Origin: an uncultured Eubacteriales bacterium
Lineage (GTDB): Bacteria > Bacillota > Clostridia > Oscillospirales > Oscillospiraceae
Reading direction: 5' to 3'
DNA: 34,199 bases
Assembly: GCA_900553805.1 (NCBI GenBank)
Contig: USEU01000019.1
Location: 1-34,199 of the forward strand
The notes beneath the pieces are model-generated. The model was not told where the DNA came from. It searched no databases and saw nothing but the letters and a program-made list of their open reading frames with translations. This document shows positions 24,361 to 31,307 of the stretch, piece after piece (the first letter of the stretch is position 1; every line of letters begins with the position of its first letter). Both the position numbers and the translations under genes were made by a program.

Positions 24361-24392
24361 CTCTGTTTCTCTGTTTCTCTGTCTCTCTGTCT
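24361..24392. repeat. Four tandem 8-bp units upstream of the lipid kinase start
   Basis: CTCTGTTT, CTCTGTTT, CTCTGTCT and CTCTGTCT follow one another without a gap (plus-strand reading). On the coding strand this is (AGACAGAG)2(AAACAGAG)2, ending four bases before the ATG at 24356 and so occupying the ribosome-binding position. Confidence 0.9.
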
Positions 24393-24402
24393 GTGGATTG
24401 CC

Positions 24403-25530
24403 TTATTTCTTCCGATCCTCGAAGTACATGTAGTAGTCGCACTTGATCATGCCGTTGTAGAGCTTTCGCTTTTTGTCGGCACGCTTGCCGAAGTAGTGCT
24501 CGAATTCCGGCTCGCTGGTGATGATGTATTTTTTCCAGCCGTCGGCGAATTTCAGGTGGCGGCCCAGGGCGGCGTAGAGGCGCTGGGCGCTCTGCTGCTC
24601 CAGCATCCGCTGGCCGTAGGGGGGATTGGAGATGAAGATGCCGGCATCGCTGGGCAGGCTCATCTTGGTGGCGTCGCCGTCCCGGAAGGTGATCAGCCGG
24701 TCCACCCCCGCCTTTTTGGCGTTGGCCATGGACAGCGATACGCACTTGGGATCGTTGTCGGAGCCAAGGATGCGGTAATTGCCCTTGAACTCCTTATCCC
24801 GCATTTCCGTGCGCACGTCGCCCCAGATCTTCGGCTCCACCCAGGGGAAGGCCTCGGCGGAGAACCAGCGGTACATGCCGGGGGCCTGGTTCCGGGCGAT
24901 CAGCGCCGCCTCAATGGGGATGGTGCCGCTGCCGCAGAAGCCGTCCCACAGGAATTCCCGGCCCCGGTAGTGGGCCAGGGTAATCATGGCGGCGGCCAGG
25001 GTCTCCCGCAGGGGGGCGTCGTTGCCGTTGGCCCGGTAGCCCCGCTTGTGCAGCCCCGGGCCGGAGGTATCCAGATACAGCTGCACCCGGTCATTCATGA
25101 CGGAAAATTGCAGCTGGAATTTATTGCCCGTCTCCGGCAGCCAGCTCACGCCGTATTTTTCTCCCAGGCGACGGCTGGCCGCCTTCTTGATGATGGCCTG
25201 ACAGTCCGGCACGCTCATGAGCTGGCTGTTCAGGCAGTGGCCCTTCACGGGGAACGCGCCGTCCTTGGGGATATAGCGCTCCAGCGGGCAGCGGTACACG
25301 CCCTGGAACAGCTCCTCGAAGCTGCGCGCCGGGAAATCCCCCAGGACGATCAGCACCCGCTCGCCGGTGCGCAGGCCCACATTGGCCTTGGCCATGGCCC
25401 GCTCGTCCCCGGAAAACAGGACACGCCCGTTTTCCACCCGGACGTTCTCCAGGCCCATTCTTTTCAGCTCGTCCCCCGCCAGGCCCTCCAGGCCGAACAG
25501 GCAGGGAACGGAAAATTCCATTTGATCCAT
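24403..25530 (-). CDS. THUMP-domain class I RNA methyltransferase (RlmL/YpsC type)
   Basis: A 375-residue SAM-dependent methyltransferase. The N-terminal THUMP region (about 5-165) includes LEGLAGDELKRMG and the CPLERYIPKDGAFPVKG segment. The Rossmann methyltransferase has FCGSGTIPIEAALIA (SAM motif I), GSDNDPKC and the catalytic SNPPYGQRM (about residue 310), a base-amino methyltransferase motif as in 23S rRNA m2G enzymes. It lacks the second methyltransferase domain of E. coli RlmL, as is usual in Firmicutes. The ATG at 25530 lies four bases after GGAGG. It is preceded by queH at 11 bases. The target nucleotide is not certain. Confidence 0.9.
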   Translation of the reverse strand: MDQMEFSVPCLFGLEGLAGDELKRMGLENVRVENGRVLFSGDERAMAKANVGLRTGERVLIVLGDFPARSFEELFQGVYRCPLERYIPKDGAFPVKGHCLNSQLMSVPDCQAIIKKAASRRLGEKYGVSWLPETGNKFQLQFSVMNDRVQLYLDTSGPGLHKRGYRANGNDAPLRETLAAAMITLAHYRGREFLWDGFCGSGTIPIEAALIARNQAPGMYRWFSAEAFPWVEPKIWGDVRTEMRDKEFKGNYRILGSDNDPKCVSLSMANAKKAGVDRLITFRDGDATKMSLPSDAGIFISNPPYGQRMLEQQSAQRLYAALGRHLKFADGWKKYIITSEPEFEHYFGKRADKKRKLYNGMIKCDYYMYFEDRKK

Positions 25531-25541
25531 ACTTCCTCCTA

Positions 25542-26087
25542 TCAGGGAATGATCCTGCTCTTTTTCAGATACCGCTCTTCCTCAGAAAAGACGCAGCCGC
25601 AGTACTTCTGGATATAGAAGCCCAGCTCCCGCGCCCGCTCCTGCCCGGCCCGGAAATAGGGCCGGAAGTCCCGGTACAAAAACGAAACGCCGTATTCCGC
25701 CGCCGCCCGCTGGGCCACCTCCCGCATCAGCTCATGCTGCTGGTAGGGGCTGATGAACAGCGACGAGGTGAAGGAATCGAAGCCGCCCTCCTTGGCCTGG
25801 CGGGCCGCCTCGAACAGGCGGAACTCATAGCACTTGACGCAGCGGTGCTCGATATCCTCCGCCACCGCCCGGACGAAGGGGCGCAGGCCGTAGTCATTGC
25901 GCTCGATCAGGGGCAGGTCGATGGTCTGGGCGTATTCCCGCAGGCAATTGCGGCGGGCGCGGTACTCGGTAAAGGGATGGATATTGGGATTGTACCAGAA
26001 GCCGGTGACCTCCAGGCCGTCGCCCCGCAGGACATCGATGCACTGGTTGGCGCAGGGGGCGCAGCAGATGTGCAGCAGCGTTTTCAT
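25542..26087 (-). CDS. queH: Epoxyqueuosine reductase QueH
   Basis: A 181-residue protein of the DUF208 family, which performs the last step of tRNA queuosine synthesis in organisms without QueG. Cysteine motifs are LHICCAPC (residues 9-13), HRCVKCYEFRL in the middle and YCGCVFSE near the end. These supply the iron-sulfur and metal ligands. Length is normal. It starts one base after the mtaB stop, with AAAGGA upstream, and sits in an operon with two other RNA modification genes. No queuosine synthesis or transport genes are in the window. Confidence 0.93.
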   Translation of the reverse strand: MKTLLHICCAPCANQCIDVLRGDGLEVTGFWYNPNIHPFTEYRARRNCLREYAQTIDLPLIERNDYGLRPFVRAVAEDIEHRCVKCYEFRLFEAARQAKEGGFDSFTSSLFISPYQQHELMREVAQRAAAEYGVSFLYRDFRPYFRAGQERARELGFYIQKYCGCVFSEEERYLKKSRIIP

Positions 26088-26088
26088 G

Positions 26089-27375
26089 TCAGTTCCTTTC
26101 CGCCGTGACCCCGTCCTGGTGCAGGGCGGTGACGGTGACCGTTTGAATTTCGTTCCTGGGGCACTGCCCCGGGATGTATACCTTTACGTAATTGGGGGCG
26201 TGGCCCACGGAGAATTCCCCCTCCATGCCCTCCACCAGCACCGCCTGACGGGTGCCGATGAGGGCGCGGCGGAAGTCCGCGCTCATCTCCGCCGCCGCCG
26301 CGATGGCGGCGCGGCTGCGCTGCTCCTTCACCGCGTTGCCCAGCTGGCCGGGCATGTCCGCCGCCGGGGTGCCGGGGCGGCGGGAATAGGGGAAGATGTG
26401 CATATCCGCGAAGCGGCAGGCCCGGATGAACTGGAGGCTCTGCCGGAATTCCTCCTCCGTCTCCCCCGGGAAGGCCACGATCATATCGGTGGTCACGGCG
26501 CAGTCCGGGAACCAGGTCCGCAGCCGGGTCAGGCTTTCGGCGTACCCGGCGGTATCGTATTTCCGCTTCATCCGCGCCAGCACCGCGTCGCAGCCGGACT
26601 GCATGCTCAGGTGGAACTGGGGGCACAGATTGGGAAGCCCCGCCAACTCCCGGCAGAATTCCTCGGTGACGATCCGCGGCTCCAGACTGCCCAGGCGAAT
26701 GCGCAGGTCCGGCACCGCCCGGCAGACGGCGCAGATCAGCTGCCACACCGGGGGCTTGCCCGGCAGGTCCCTGCCCCAGCCCGCCACCTCGATGCCGGTG
26801 ACCACGATCTCCCGGTAGCCCTCCGCCTCCAGACGCCGCGCCTGCTCCACCGCCAGCGGGATCGGTGCCGAGCGGATGGGGCCGCGGGTATAGGGGATGA
26901 TGCAGTAGGTGCAGAAATTGGTGCAGCCGTCCTGCACCTTCAGCATGGCACGGGTGCGCTCCTGGAGGCCGCCGGGGGGAAGGATCTCAAATTCCCGCCG
27001 CCGCAGGGCATTGTCCAGGTGCTCCTGGTAGGTGTGGGTGCGGGCGGCGGTGAGCATATCCTGCAAAAACTGCTCCCGGCCGCCGCTTCCGCCCACCACG
27101 TCCGCCCCCAGCTCCTTTACGGTCTGGGCGGCGTGCTGGCTGTAACAGCCGCACACGCCGATGACCGCCTCCGGGTGTTCCCGGCGGCAGCGGCGGAGCA
27201 CGGCCCGGTTTTTCTTGTCCGCCACGGCGGTGACGGAGCAGGTATTGATGATATAGCCGTCGCAGGCGTCCTCAAAGGAGGCGATGTCGTGCCCCTGCTG
27301 GGCCAGCAGGCGCTCCATGGCCTGAGTCTCATACTGGTTGGTTTTGCAGCCCAGGGTATAAAAAGCAAATTTCAT
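26089..27375 (-). CDS. mtaB: tRNA t6A37 methylthiotransferase MtaB
   Basis: A 428-residue radical SAM methylthiotransferase converting t6A37 to ms2t6A37 in tRNAs reading ANN codons. The N-terminal UPF0004 domain has the first cluster cysteines in YTLGCKTNQYE (Cys10), INTCSVT and GVCGCYSQ. The radical SAM cluster is VQDGCTNFCTYCIIPYTRG. A core with LGSLEPR and FHLSMQSGCD follows, and a TRAM-type domain lies at the C-terminus. Domain set and length fit MtaB (YqeV) rather than MiaB. The ATG at 27375 lacks a strong ribosome site; the longer open frame upstream (to 27765) runs through the divergent gene and is not coding. It heads the operon with queH and the THUMP methyltransferase. Confidence 0.93.
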   Translation of the reverse strand: MKFAFYTLGCKTNQYETQAMERLLAQQGHDIASFEDACDGYIINTCSVTAVADKKNRAVLRRCRREHPEAVIGVCGCYSQHAAQTVKELGADVVGGSGGREQFLQDMLTAARTHTYQEHLDNALRRREFEILPPGGLQERTRAMLKVQDGCTNFCTYCIIPYTRGPIRSAPIPLAVEQARRLEAEGYREIVVTGIEVAGWGRDLPGKPPVWQLICAVCRAVPDLRIRLGSLEPRIVTEEFCRELAGLPNLCPQFHLSMQSGCDAVLARMKRKYDTAGYAESLTRLRTWFPDCAVTTDMIVAFPGETEEEFRQSLQFIRACRFADMHIFPYSRRPGTPAADMPGQLGNAVKEQRSRAAIAAAAEMSADFRRALIGTRQAVLVEGMEGEFSVGHAPNYVKVYIPGQCPRNEIQTVTVTALHQDGVTAERN

Positions 27376-27434
27376 ATGTGTAAAACCGCCAATTTTGGAA
27401 TGAAAAGGTTGGGAAAATCGTCCGAACCCCACAG

Positions 27435-27463
27435 TTGCGTTTTTTTCTGTCCCCCGATATAAT
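27435..27463 (+). promoter_or_regulatory. Predicted promoter of the HPr-like gene
   Basis: TTGCGT (27435-27440) and a perfect TATAAT (27458-27463) are 17 bp apart on the plus strand. The transcript would start near 27470 and carry about 65 bases before the ATG at 27535. Confidence 0.65.
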
Positions 27464-27534
27464 AAAAAAGAAGAGACACAAAATGGGTATTCGGCCCCAT
27501 TATACACGAAAAAGAAAGGTTTGTACAGCGCCAG

Positions 27535-27783
27535 ATGGAAAATGGATTGGAATTTATTATCTCCCTCGGCTCTGTCCGGGACGTGGAGGAATTCGTGAAC
27601 GCGGCCACCGCCCAGCCCTTCCCGGTGTACCTGGACGACGGCGAGCACCGCATCAACGGCAAAAGCTTTATGGAAATGTTCTGCCTCACCCTCACCCGCC
27701 CGCTGCGGGTCACCGCCGAATGCACCAGGGCCGAATTTGAGGCCTTCCGAAGCACGGTGGAGCAAAGCAACATCTTCGCGTGA
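27535..27783 (+). CDS. HPr-like protein lacking the active-site histidine (Crh-like)
   Basis: An 82-residue HPr-fold protein. The pattern LGSVRDVEEFVNAATAQ, then VYLDDGEHRINGKSFMEMFCL and RPLRVTAECTRAEFEAF, follows HPr strands and helices. The segment where HPr has its phosphorylated histidine (H-x-R-P) contains no histidine, so it cannot act in PEP-dependent phosphotransfer. The serine of the NGKS turn (about residue 44), matching regulatory Ser46 of HPr and Crh, is kept. By analogy it could be a regulatory partner phosphorylated by HPr kinase; this is inference. The start is uncertain: ATG 27535 has an AGAAAGG site rather far upstream, TTG 27547 is an alternative. Confidence 0.75.
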   Translation: MENGLEFIISLGSVRDVEEFVNAATAQPFPVYLDDGEHRINGKSFMEMFCLTLTRPLRVTAECTRAEFEAFRSTVEQSNIFA

Positions 27784-27790
27784 ACCATTC

Positions 27791-27822
27791 GCGGCCCTCT
27801 CGGCAGAGAAGGCCGCATTTTC
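27791..27822 (+). terminator. Terminator after the HPr-like gene
   Basis: GCGGCC-CTCT (27791-27800) pairs with AGAG-AA-GGCCGC (27805-27816), followed by ATTTTC. The T run is weak, so termination may be partial. Confidence 0.6.
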
Positions 27823-27865
27823 TTGCGGCGCAGGGGCAAAAAGCGGGAAGAATTTCGGATTATTC

Positions 27866-27894
27866 TTGCATTTTAATTGCGGCTATGGTAGAAT
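27866..27894 (+). promoter_or_regulatory. Promoter of the DUF2207-type gene
   Basis: TTGCAT (27866-27871) and TAGAAT (27889-27894) are 17 bp apart, with TGG before the -10 box. The start site falls near 27901, which argues against translation starting at the ATG at 27901 and for the TTG at 27940. Confidence 0.68.
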
Positions 27895-27939
27895 GGCTGA
27901 ATGAAATCGATCATATTACGAAAGATGGGAGGGGTTGGC

Positions 27940-29679
27940 TTGAAGCGGTACGCCGCGGCGCTGTGCGCCGTTTTCTTCATCATGCTCGCGCTGTTCCATA
28001 CCCATGCGTCGGCTGAAAGCAGCGCCTCCAAGATCGATCTCTACTGCACCGTCAACTCCGACGGCGACTGCCTGGTGAGCATGACCGTGAACCTGAAGCT
28101 GGAAGCCGCGGACGCCGGGCTGGAATTCCCCCTGCCCGAAAACGCGGAGAAGATCACCATGAACGGCAGCTCCGTCCCCACCAGCCGGGTGGGCAGCCGG
28201 ACGCTGGTATCCGTGGGGCGGATCACCGGCGGCATGACCGGCGAATTCCCGGTGCGCTTTGACTATACCATCCCCAAGGCCGTGGGTGCCGTGCCCGCCA
28301 CCCTGAGCTCAGCGGTGGGGTCGGCTTTGCAGCTGAACAAGCTCCAGCTGACGCTGCCCATGCTCTGCGGCTTTGATTACCCGGTAGACCTGTTCAGCTT
28401 CGTCATCACCATGCCCGATACGGTGGACGGCGTGCCCACCTTCACCAGCACCTATCAGCAGGTGGGCTTTGCCTCCAATCTGGACCTGGCGATCAACGGC
28501 AATATGATCACCGGCACCAGCGTCAACGCCCTGAACGACCACGAATCCGTGACCATGACCCTGCTGGTGCCCCGGGAGATGTTCCCCTCGGTGAGTACCT
28601 ATCAGCGCACCGGCAACCCGGAGCTGATCCCCATGGGCATCTTCCTGGGGGCGGCGCTCCTGTACTGGCTGCTGTTCCTGCGTACCCTTCCCCCCGTGCG
28701 CCAGCGCACCACCGTGCCGCCGGAGGGCATCTGCGCCGGAGAGCTGGGCTGCCGGGTGACCATGACCGGGGGCGACCTGACCATGATGGTGCTCTCCTGG
28801 GCGCAGATGGGCTACCTGATGATCCAGCCCAACGGCAGCCGGGTCATTCTGCGCAAGCAGATGGAGATGGGCAACGAGCGGAGCTTATTTGAGATCCGGG
28901 TATTCCAGACGCTGTTCAACAACCGCAATGTGGTCAATTGCAGCAGTCCGGGCTACGCGAAAATGTGCAAAAAAACCGCCGGGATGATCCCCGGCGAGAA
29001 GGCCATGTGCCGCCCCCGCTCCGGCAGCCGGAAGGTCTTCCGCTGGCTGCTGTGCGGCAGTCAGGTATTCTGCGGCGTGTGCGTGGCCATGAACATGACC
29101 AGCATCACGGTTTTGCAGATCCTGTTTTCTCTGATCTTCGGCGTCCTGGGGGCGGTGAGCGCCTGGGAGCTGCATGAATTTGCCATGCACCTGTATTCCC
29201 GCAAGCGGCTGCACTGCTGGATCGGGCTGGGCGTCATCGCTTTCTGGTTCCTGCTGGGCCTGATCGCCGGGCAGCCCTGGATCCCGCTGGGGTCCTGCGC
29301 GGTACAGCTGCTGATGGGCTTCCCGGCCGCCTTCGGCGGCATGCGCACGGAGCTGAACCGCAGCGAGGCGGGAGAGATCCTGTCCGTCCGCCGGTTCCTG
29401 AAATCCATCCCCCGGCCGGAGGCCGCCCGGCTGCTGAAATCCGACCCGGAATACTTCTACCGCATGGCTCCCTATGCCATCGCCCTGGGGGTGGGCAAGC
29501 CCTTTGCCGCCTGCTTCGGCCGCCGGCCGCTGGAGCCCTGCCCCTATCTGGTCACCCGCAACGGCGGAAACCGCACCGCCGCGGAATGGATGCGCCTGCT
29601 GACCCAGACCGTAGACCTCATGGACAGCCGCTACCACCGCATGCAAACCGAACGCTGGATGGCCATCCGCTTTCGGTAA
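27940..29679 (+). CDS. DUF2207-type secreted/membrane protein
   Basis: A 579-residue membrane protein. The TTG at 27940 follows GGGAGGGG and gives a clean signal peptide (MKRYAAALCAVFFIMLALFHTHASA). An extracellular beta-rich domain (about 28-225) follows, then a membrane segment near 230-250 (MGIFLGAALLYWLLFL) and a cytoplasmic part of about 130 residues. A cluster of three or four membrane segments (about 365-460) and a basic C-terminal tail complete it. The layout of signal, ectodomain, membrane helix, cytoplasmic domain and late helices is that of DUF2207 proteins, whose function is unknown. An earlier ATG at 27901 would place basic residues before the signal peptide and sits at the predicted transcription start. 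Confidence 0.7.
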   Translation: MKRYAAALCAVFFIMLALFHTHASAESSASKIDLYCTVNSDGDCLVSMTVNLKLEAADAGLEFPLPENAEKITMNGSSVPTSRVGSRTLVSVGRITGGMTGEFPVRFDYTIPKAVGAVPATLSSAVGSALQLNKLQLTLPMLCGFDYPVDLFSFVITMPDTVDGVPTFTSTYQQVGFASNLDLAINGNMITGTSVNALNDHESVTMTLLVPREMFPSVSTYQRTGNPELIPMGIFLGAALLYWLLFLRTLPPVRQRTTVPPEGICAGELGCRVTMTGGDLTMMVLSWAQMGYLMIQPNGSRVILRKQMEMGNERSLFEIRVFQTLFNNRNVVNCSSPGYAKMCKKTAGMIPGEKAMCRPRSGSRKVFRWLLCGSQVFCGVCVAMNMTSITVLQILFSLIFGVLGAVSAWELHEFAMHLYSRKRLHCWIGLGVIAFWFLLGLIAGQPWIPLGSCAVQLLMGFPAAFGGMRTELNRSEAGEILSVRRFLKSIPRPEAARLLKSDPEYFYRMAPYAIALGVGKPFAACFGRRPLEPCPYLVTRNGGNRTAAEWMRLLTQTVDLMDSRYHRMQTERWMAIRFR

Positions 29680-29684
29680 CTCCT

Positions 29685-29754
29685 TGGCTCCCCGTTCTTG
29701 GCTCCCCCAATGGGGGAGCCAAGGGCGCTTTTTTCCCTTTCAGGGGAGGTCAGC
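29685..29754. repeat. Intergenic stem-loop repeat module, copy 5, with terminator
   Basis: CTTGGCTCCCCCA (29697-29709) and TGGGGGAGCCAAG (29711-29723) form a 13-bp hairpin, followed by GGCGC and six T residues (29729-29734), then CCCTTTCAGGGGAGG. The first part can terminate transcription from the DUF2207 gene; the last part encodes the final codons and stop of the convergent SpoIIP gene. Confidence 0.8.
29697..29734 (+). terminator. Repeat-derived terminator after the DUF2207-type gene
   Basis: The 13-bp repeat hairpin with almost no loop is followed five bases later by six T residues, 18 bases after the stop at 29679. The distance from stem to T run is longer than ideal. Confidence 0.6.
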
Positions 29755-30726
29755 AGACGTGCCGTCCTTTAGTTGGATGAGGGCGGCGGCCAGTTGGGTG
29801 GCAGCCAGGAGGGCTTTTTCCCGGGTGTCGCCGGCGGTGCCTACCTCGATCAACAGGGAATAGGGGGCCAGGTCCTGGTTGAAGCGCTGGGGGCGCAGAG
29901 AGATGGGGCGGGCAATGCCGGGGCATTGCTCCTGCAAGAGCACCTGGAGCTTCAGGGCCAGGGAGAGGTCCTCCTCCCAGCGGTCGTTGGGCAGGCCGCT
30001 GCGGCCCACCCCCAGCACCGTCATCAACTGGGCGCAGTCCCGGCCGCCCAGGGCGGCGTGGGTGCTCACCTGCCTGCCCCCGTCCTCCATGGCGTCCCGG
30101 TGGAGGTCCAGCACCAGCTGGATCTGGGGATTTTTCAGCAGCTGGGCCTGAATGGCCTTGCGGGCGTGGGTATAGGCGGAATTGTAGGAGGGATAATCGT
30201 GAAATTCCCGGTCGTGGATCACGCCGATGCCCTCTGCCTCCAGCAGCTGCGCCACCAGGTCGCCGATGCGGAGCATGTTGTATTCCTCGTCCAGGGTGCG
30301 GTAGGCCGCCGTTTCCGTGTAATCCGCGCCGCCGCGCTCATAGCTCTCGGAGGTGTGGGTGTGGACGATCAGCACCGTGGGCTTGTCCCCCGCCAGGCTC
30401 CAGTCCAGCGGCGCGGTCAGCAAGGCGGCGATGTCCGGCTGGCGGGAGCTGGTATTGGTCACCGCCAGCGACTCCGCCTGCTCCCCGGTAAAGGACGGGC
30501 GGGACGGCTCGGGCACATAGGAGGCCGGGGGCGATGACTCCGCCGGAAAGGGAAAAGAAAAATGCCGGGCTTCCCGCCCGGCTTCTGTCTGTTTATTTGG
30601 GGAGATCGGGAGCCAGCGCAGCAGCCGCGCCGCCCCCTGGGGCAGCCCGGCCTCAAACAGCCGAAACACCAATGTGAGCACAACAACGGATACCCCGAAT
30701 CTTCGGGCGCTTTGGTACTGCTCCAA
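29740..30726 (-). CDS. spoIIP: Stage II sporulation protein P (SpoIIP), peptidoglycan hydrolase
   Basis: A 328-residue SpoIIP, the amidase/endopeptidase of the SpoIID-SpoIIM-SpoIIP complex that thins septal peptidoglycan during engulfment. An N-terminal membrane anchor (about 12-28, GVSVVVLTLVF) is followed by a Pro/Ser-rich linker. The catalytic domain then has VLIVHTHTSESYERGG, YNMLRIGDLVAQLLEAEGI, HDREFHDYPSYNSAY, LVLDLHRDAM and a late LIEVGTAGDT. The start is TTG at 30726, seven bases after GGAGG; an ATG at 30774 lacks a site and overlaps tadA. The last residues (DLP) and stop come from the adjoining repeat. It lies 20 bases after tadA. Confidence 0.92.
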   Translation of the reverse strand: MEQYQSARRFGVSVVVLTLVFRLFEAGLPQGAARLLRWLPISPNKQTEAGREARHFSFPFPAESSPPASYVPEPSRPSFTGEQAESLAVTNTSSRQPDIAALLTAPLDWSLAGDKPTVLIVHTHTSESYERGGADYTETAAYRTLDEEYNMLRIGDLVAQLLEAEGIGVIHDREFHDYPSYNSAYTHARKAIQAQLLKNPQIQLVLDLHRDAMEDGGRQVSTHAALGGRDCAQLMTVLGVGRSGLPNDRWEEDLSLALKLQVLLQEQCPGIARPISLRPQRFNQDLAPYSLLIEVGTAGDTREKALLAATQLAAALIQLKDGTSADLP

Positions 30727-30746
30727 GGAAATCCCTCCATATCGAT

Positions 30747-31238
30747 TCACCCCGGTGGCGCGGGACGCCGCCATCTGGGCCTTGTCCGCAACTGCACCCG
30801 CAGGTTCTGGAAAAAATCCCGCATCAGATCGGCAGCCTCCCGCTCCATCACCCCGGCCTCCACCTGAGGGCGGTGGTTGAAGCGCATGTCAAACAGGCTG
30901 CACACGCTGCGGCACGCGCCGAATTTGGCGTCGGCGGCCCCGTAGACCACCCGGGGGATCCGGGCGTTGATGATCGCCCCGGCGCACATGGGGCAGGGCT
31001 CCAGGGTGACATACAGGGTGCACTCCCACAGCCGCCAGCCCCCCAGGGCCGCGTTGGCCTGGGCGATGGCCTCGATCTCCGCGTGGGCCAGGGCGGACTT
31101 GCCCGCCTCCCGCCGGTTGCGGCCGGAGCCGACGATCTCCCCCCGGCGCACAATGACGCAGCCCACGGGCACCTCGCCCTCCCGGGCGGACTGCCGCGCC
31201 AGCTCCAGCGCCGCCGCCATGAATTTCAGATCCTCCAC
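30747..31238 (-). CDS. tadA: tRNA-specific adenosine deaminase TadA
   Basis: A 163-residue deaminase that converts A34 to inosine in tRNA-Arg(ACG). Zinc and catalytic residues are HAEIEAI (His52, Glu54) and PCPMCAGA (Cys82, Cys85), with the family segments VPVGCVIV and FGACRSVCSLF. The GTG at 31238 has GGGAGGG six bases upstream; an ATG seven codons earlier has no site. The C-terminal tail is Arg/Pro-rich. It starts about 70 bases after the GTPase-NYN gene, in the same direction, and is followed closely by spoIIP. Confidence 0.95.
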   Translation of the reverse strand: MEDLKFMAAALELARQSAREGEVPVGCVIVRRGEIVGSGRNRREAGKSALAHAEIEAIAQANAALGGWRLWECTLYVTLEPCPMCAGAIINARIPRVVYGAADAKFGACRSVCSLFDMRFNHRPQVEAGVMEREAADLMRDFFQNLRVQLRTRPRWRRPAPPG

Positions 31239-31307
31239 GCTTGTCCCTCCCGGACGCATCCACAGTATCGCACACCCCGCGGGAAAATTCCGGCGAAGCG
31301 GAGGCGG

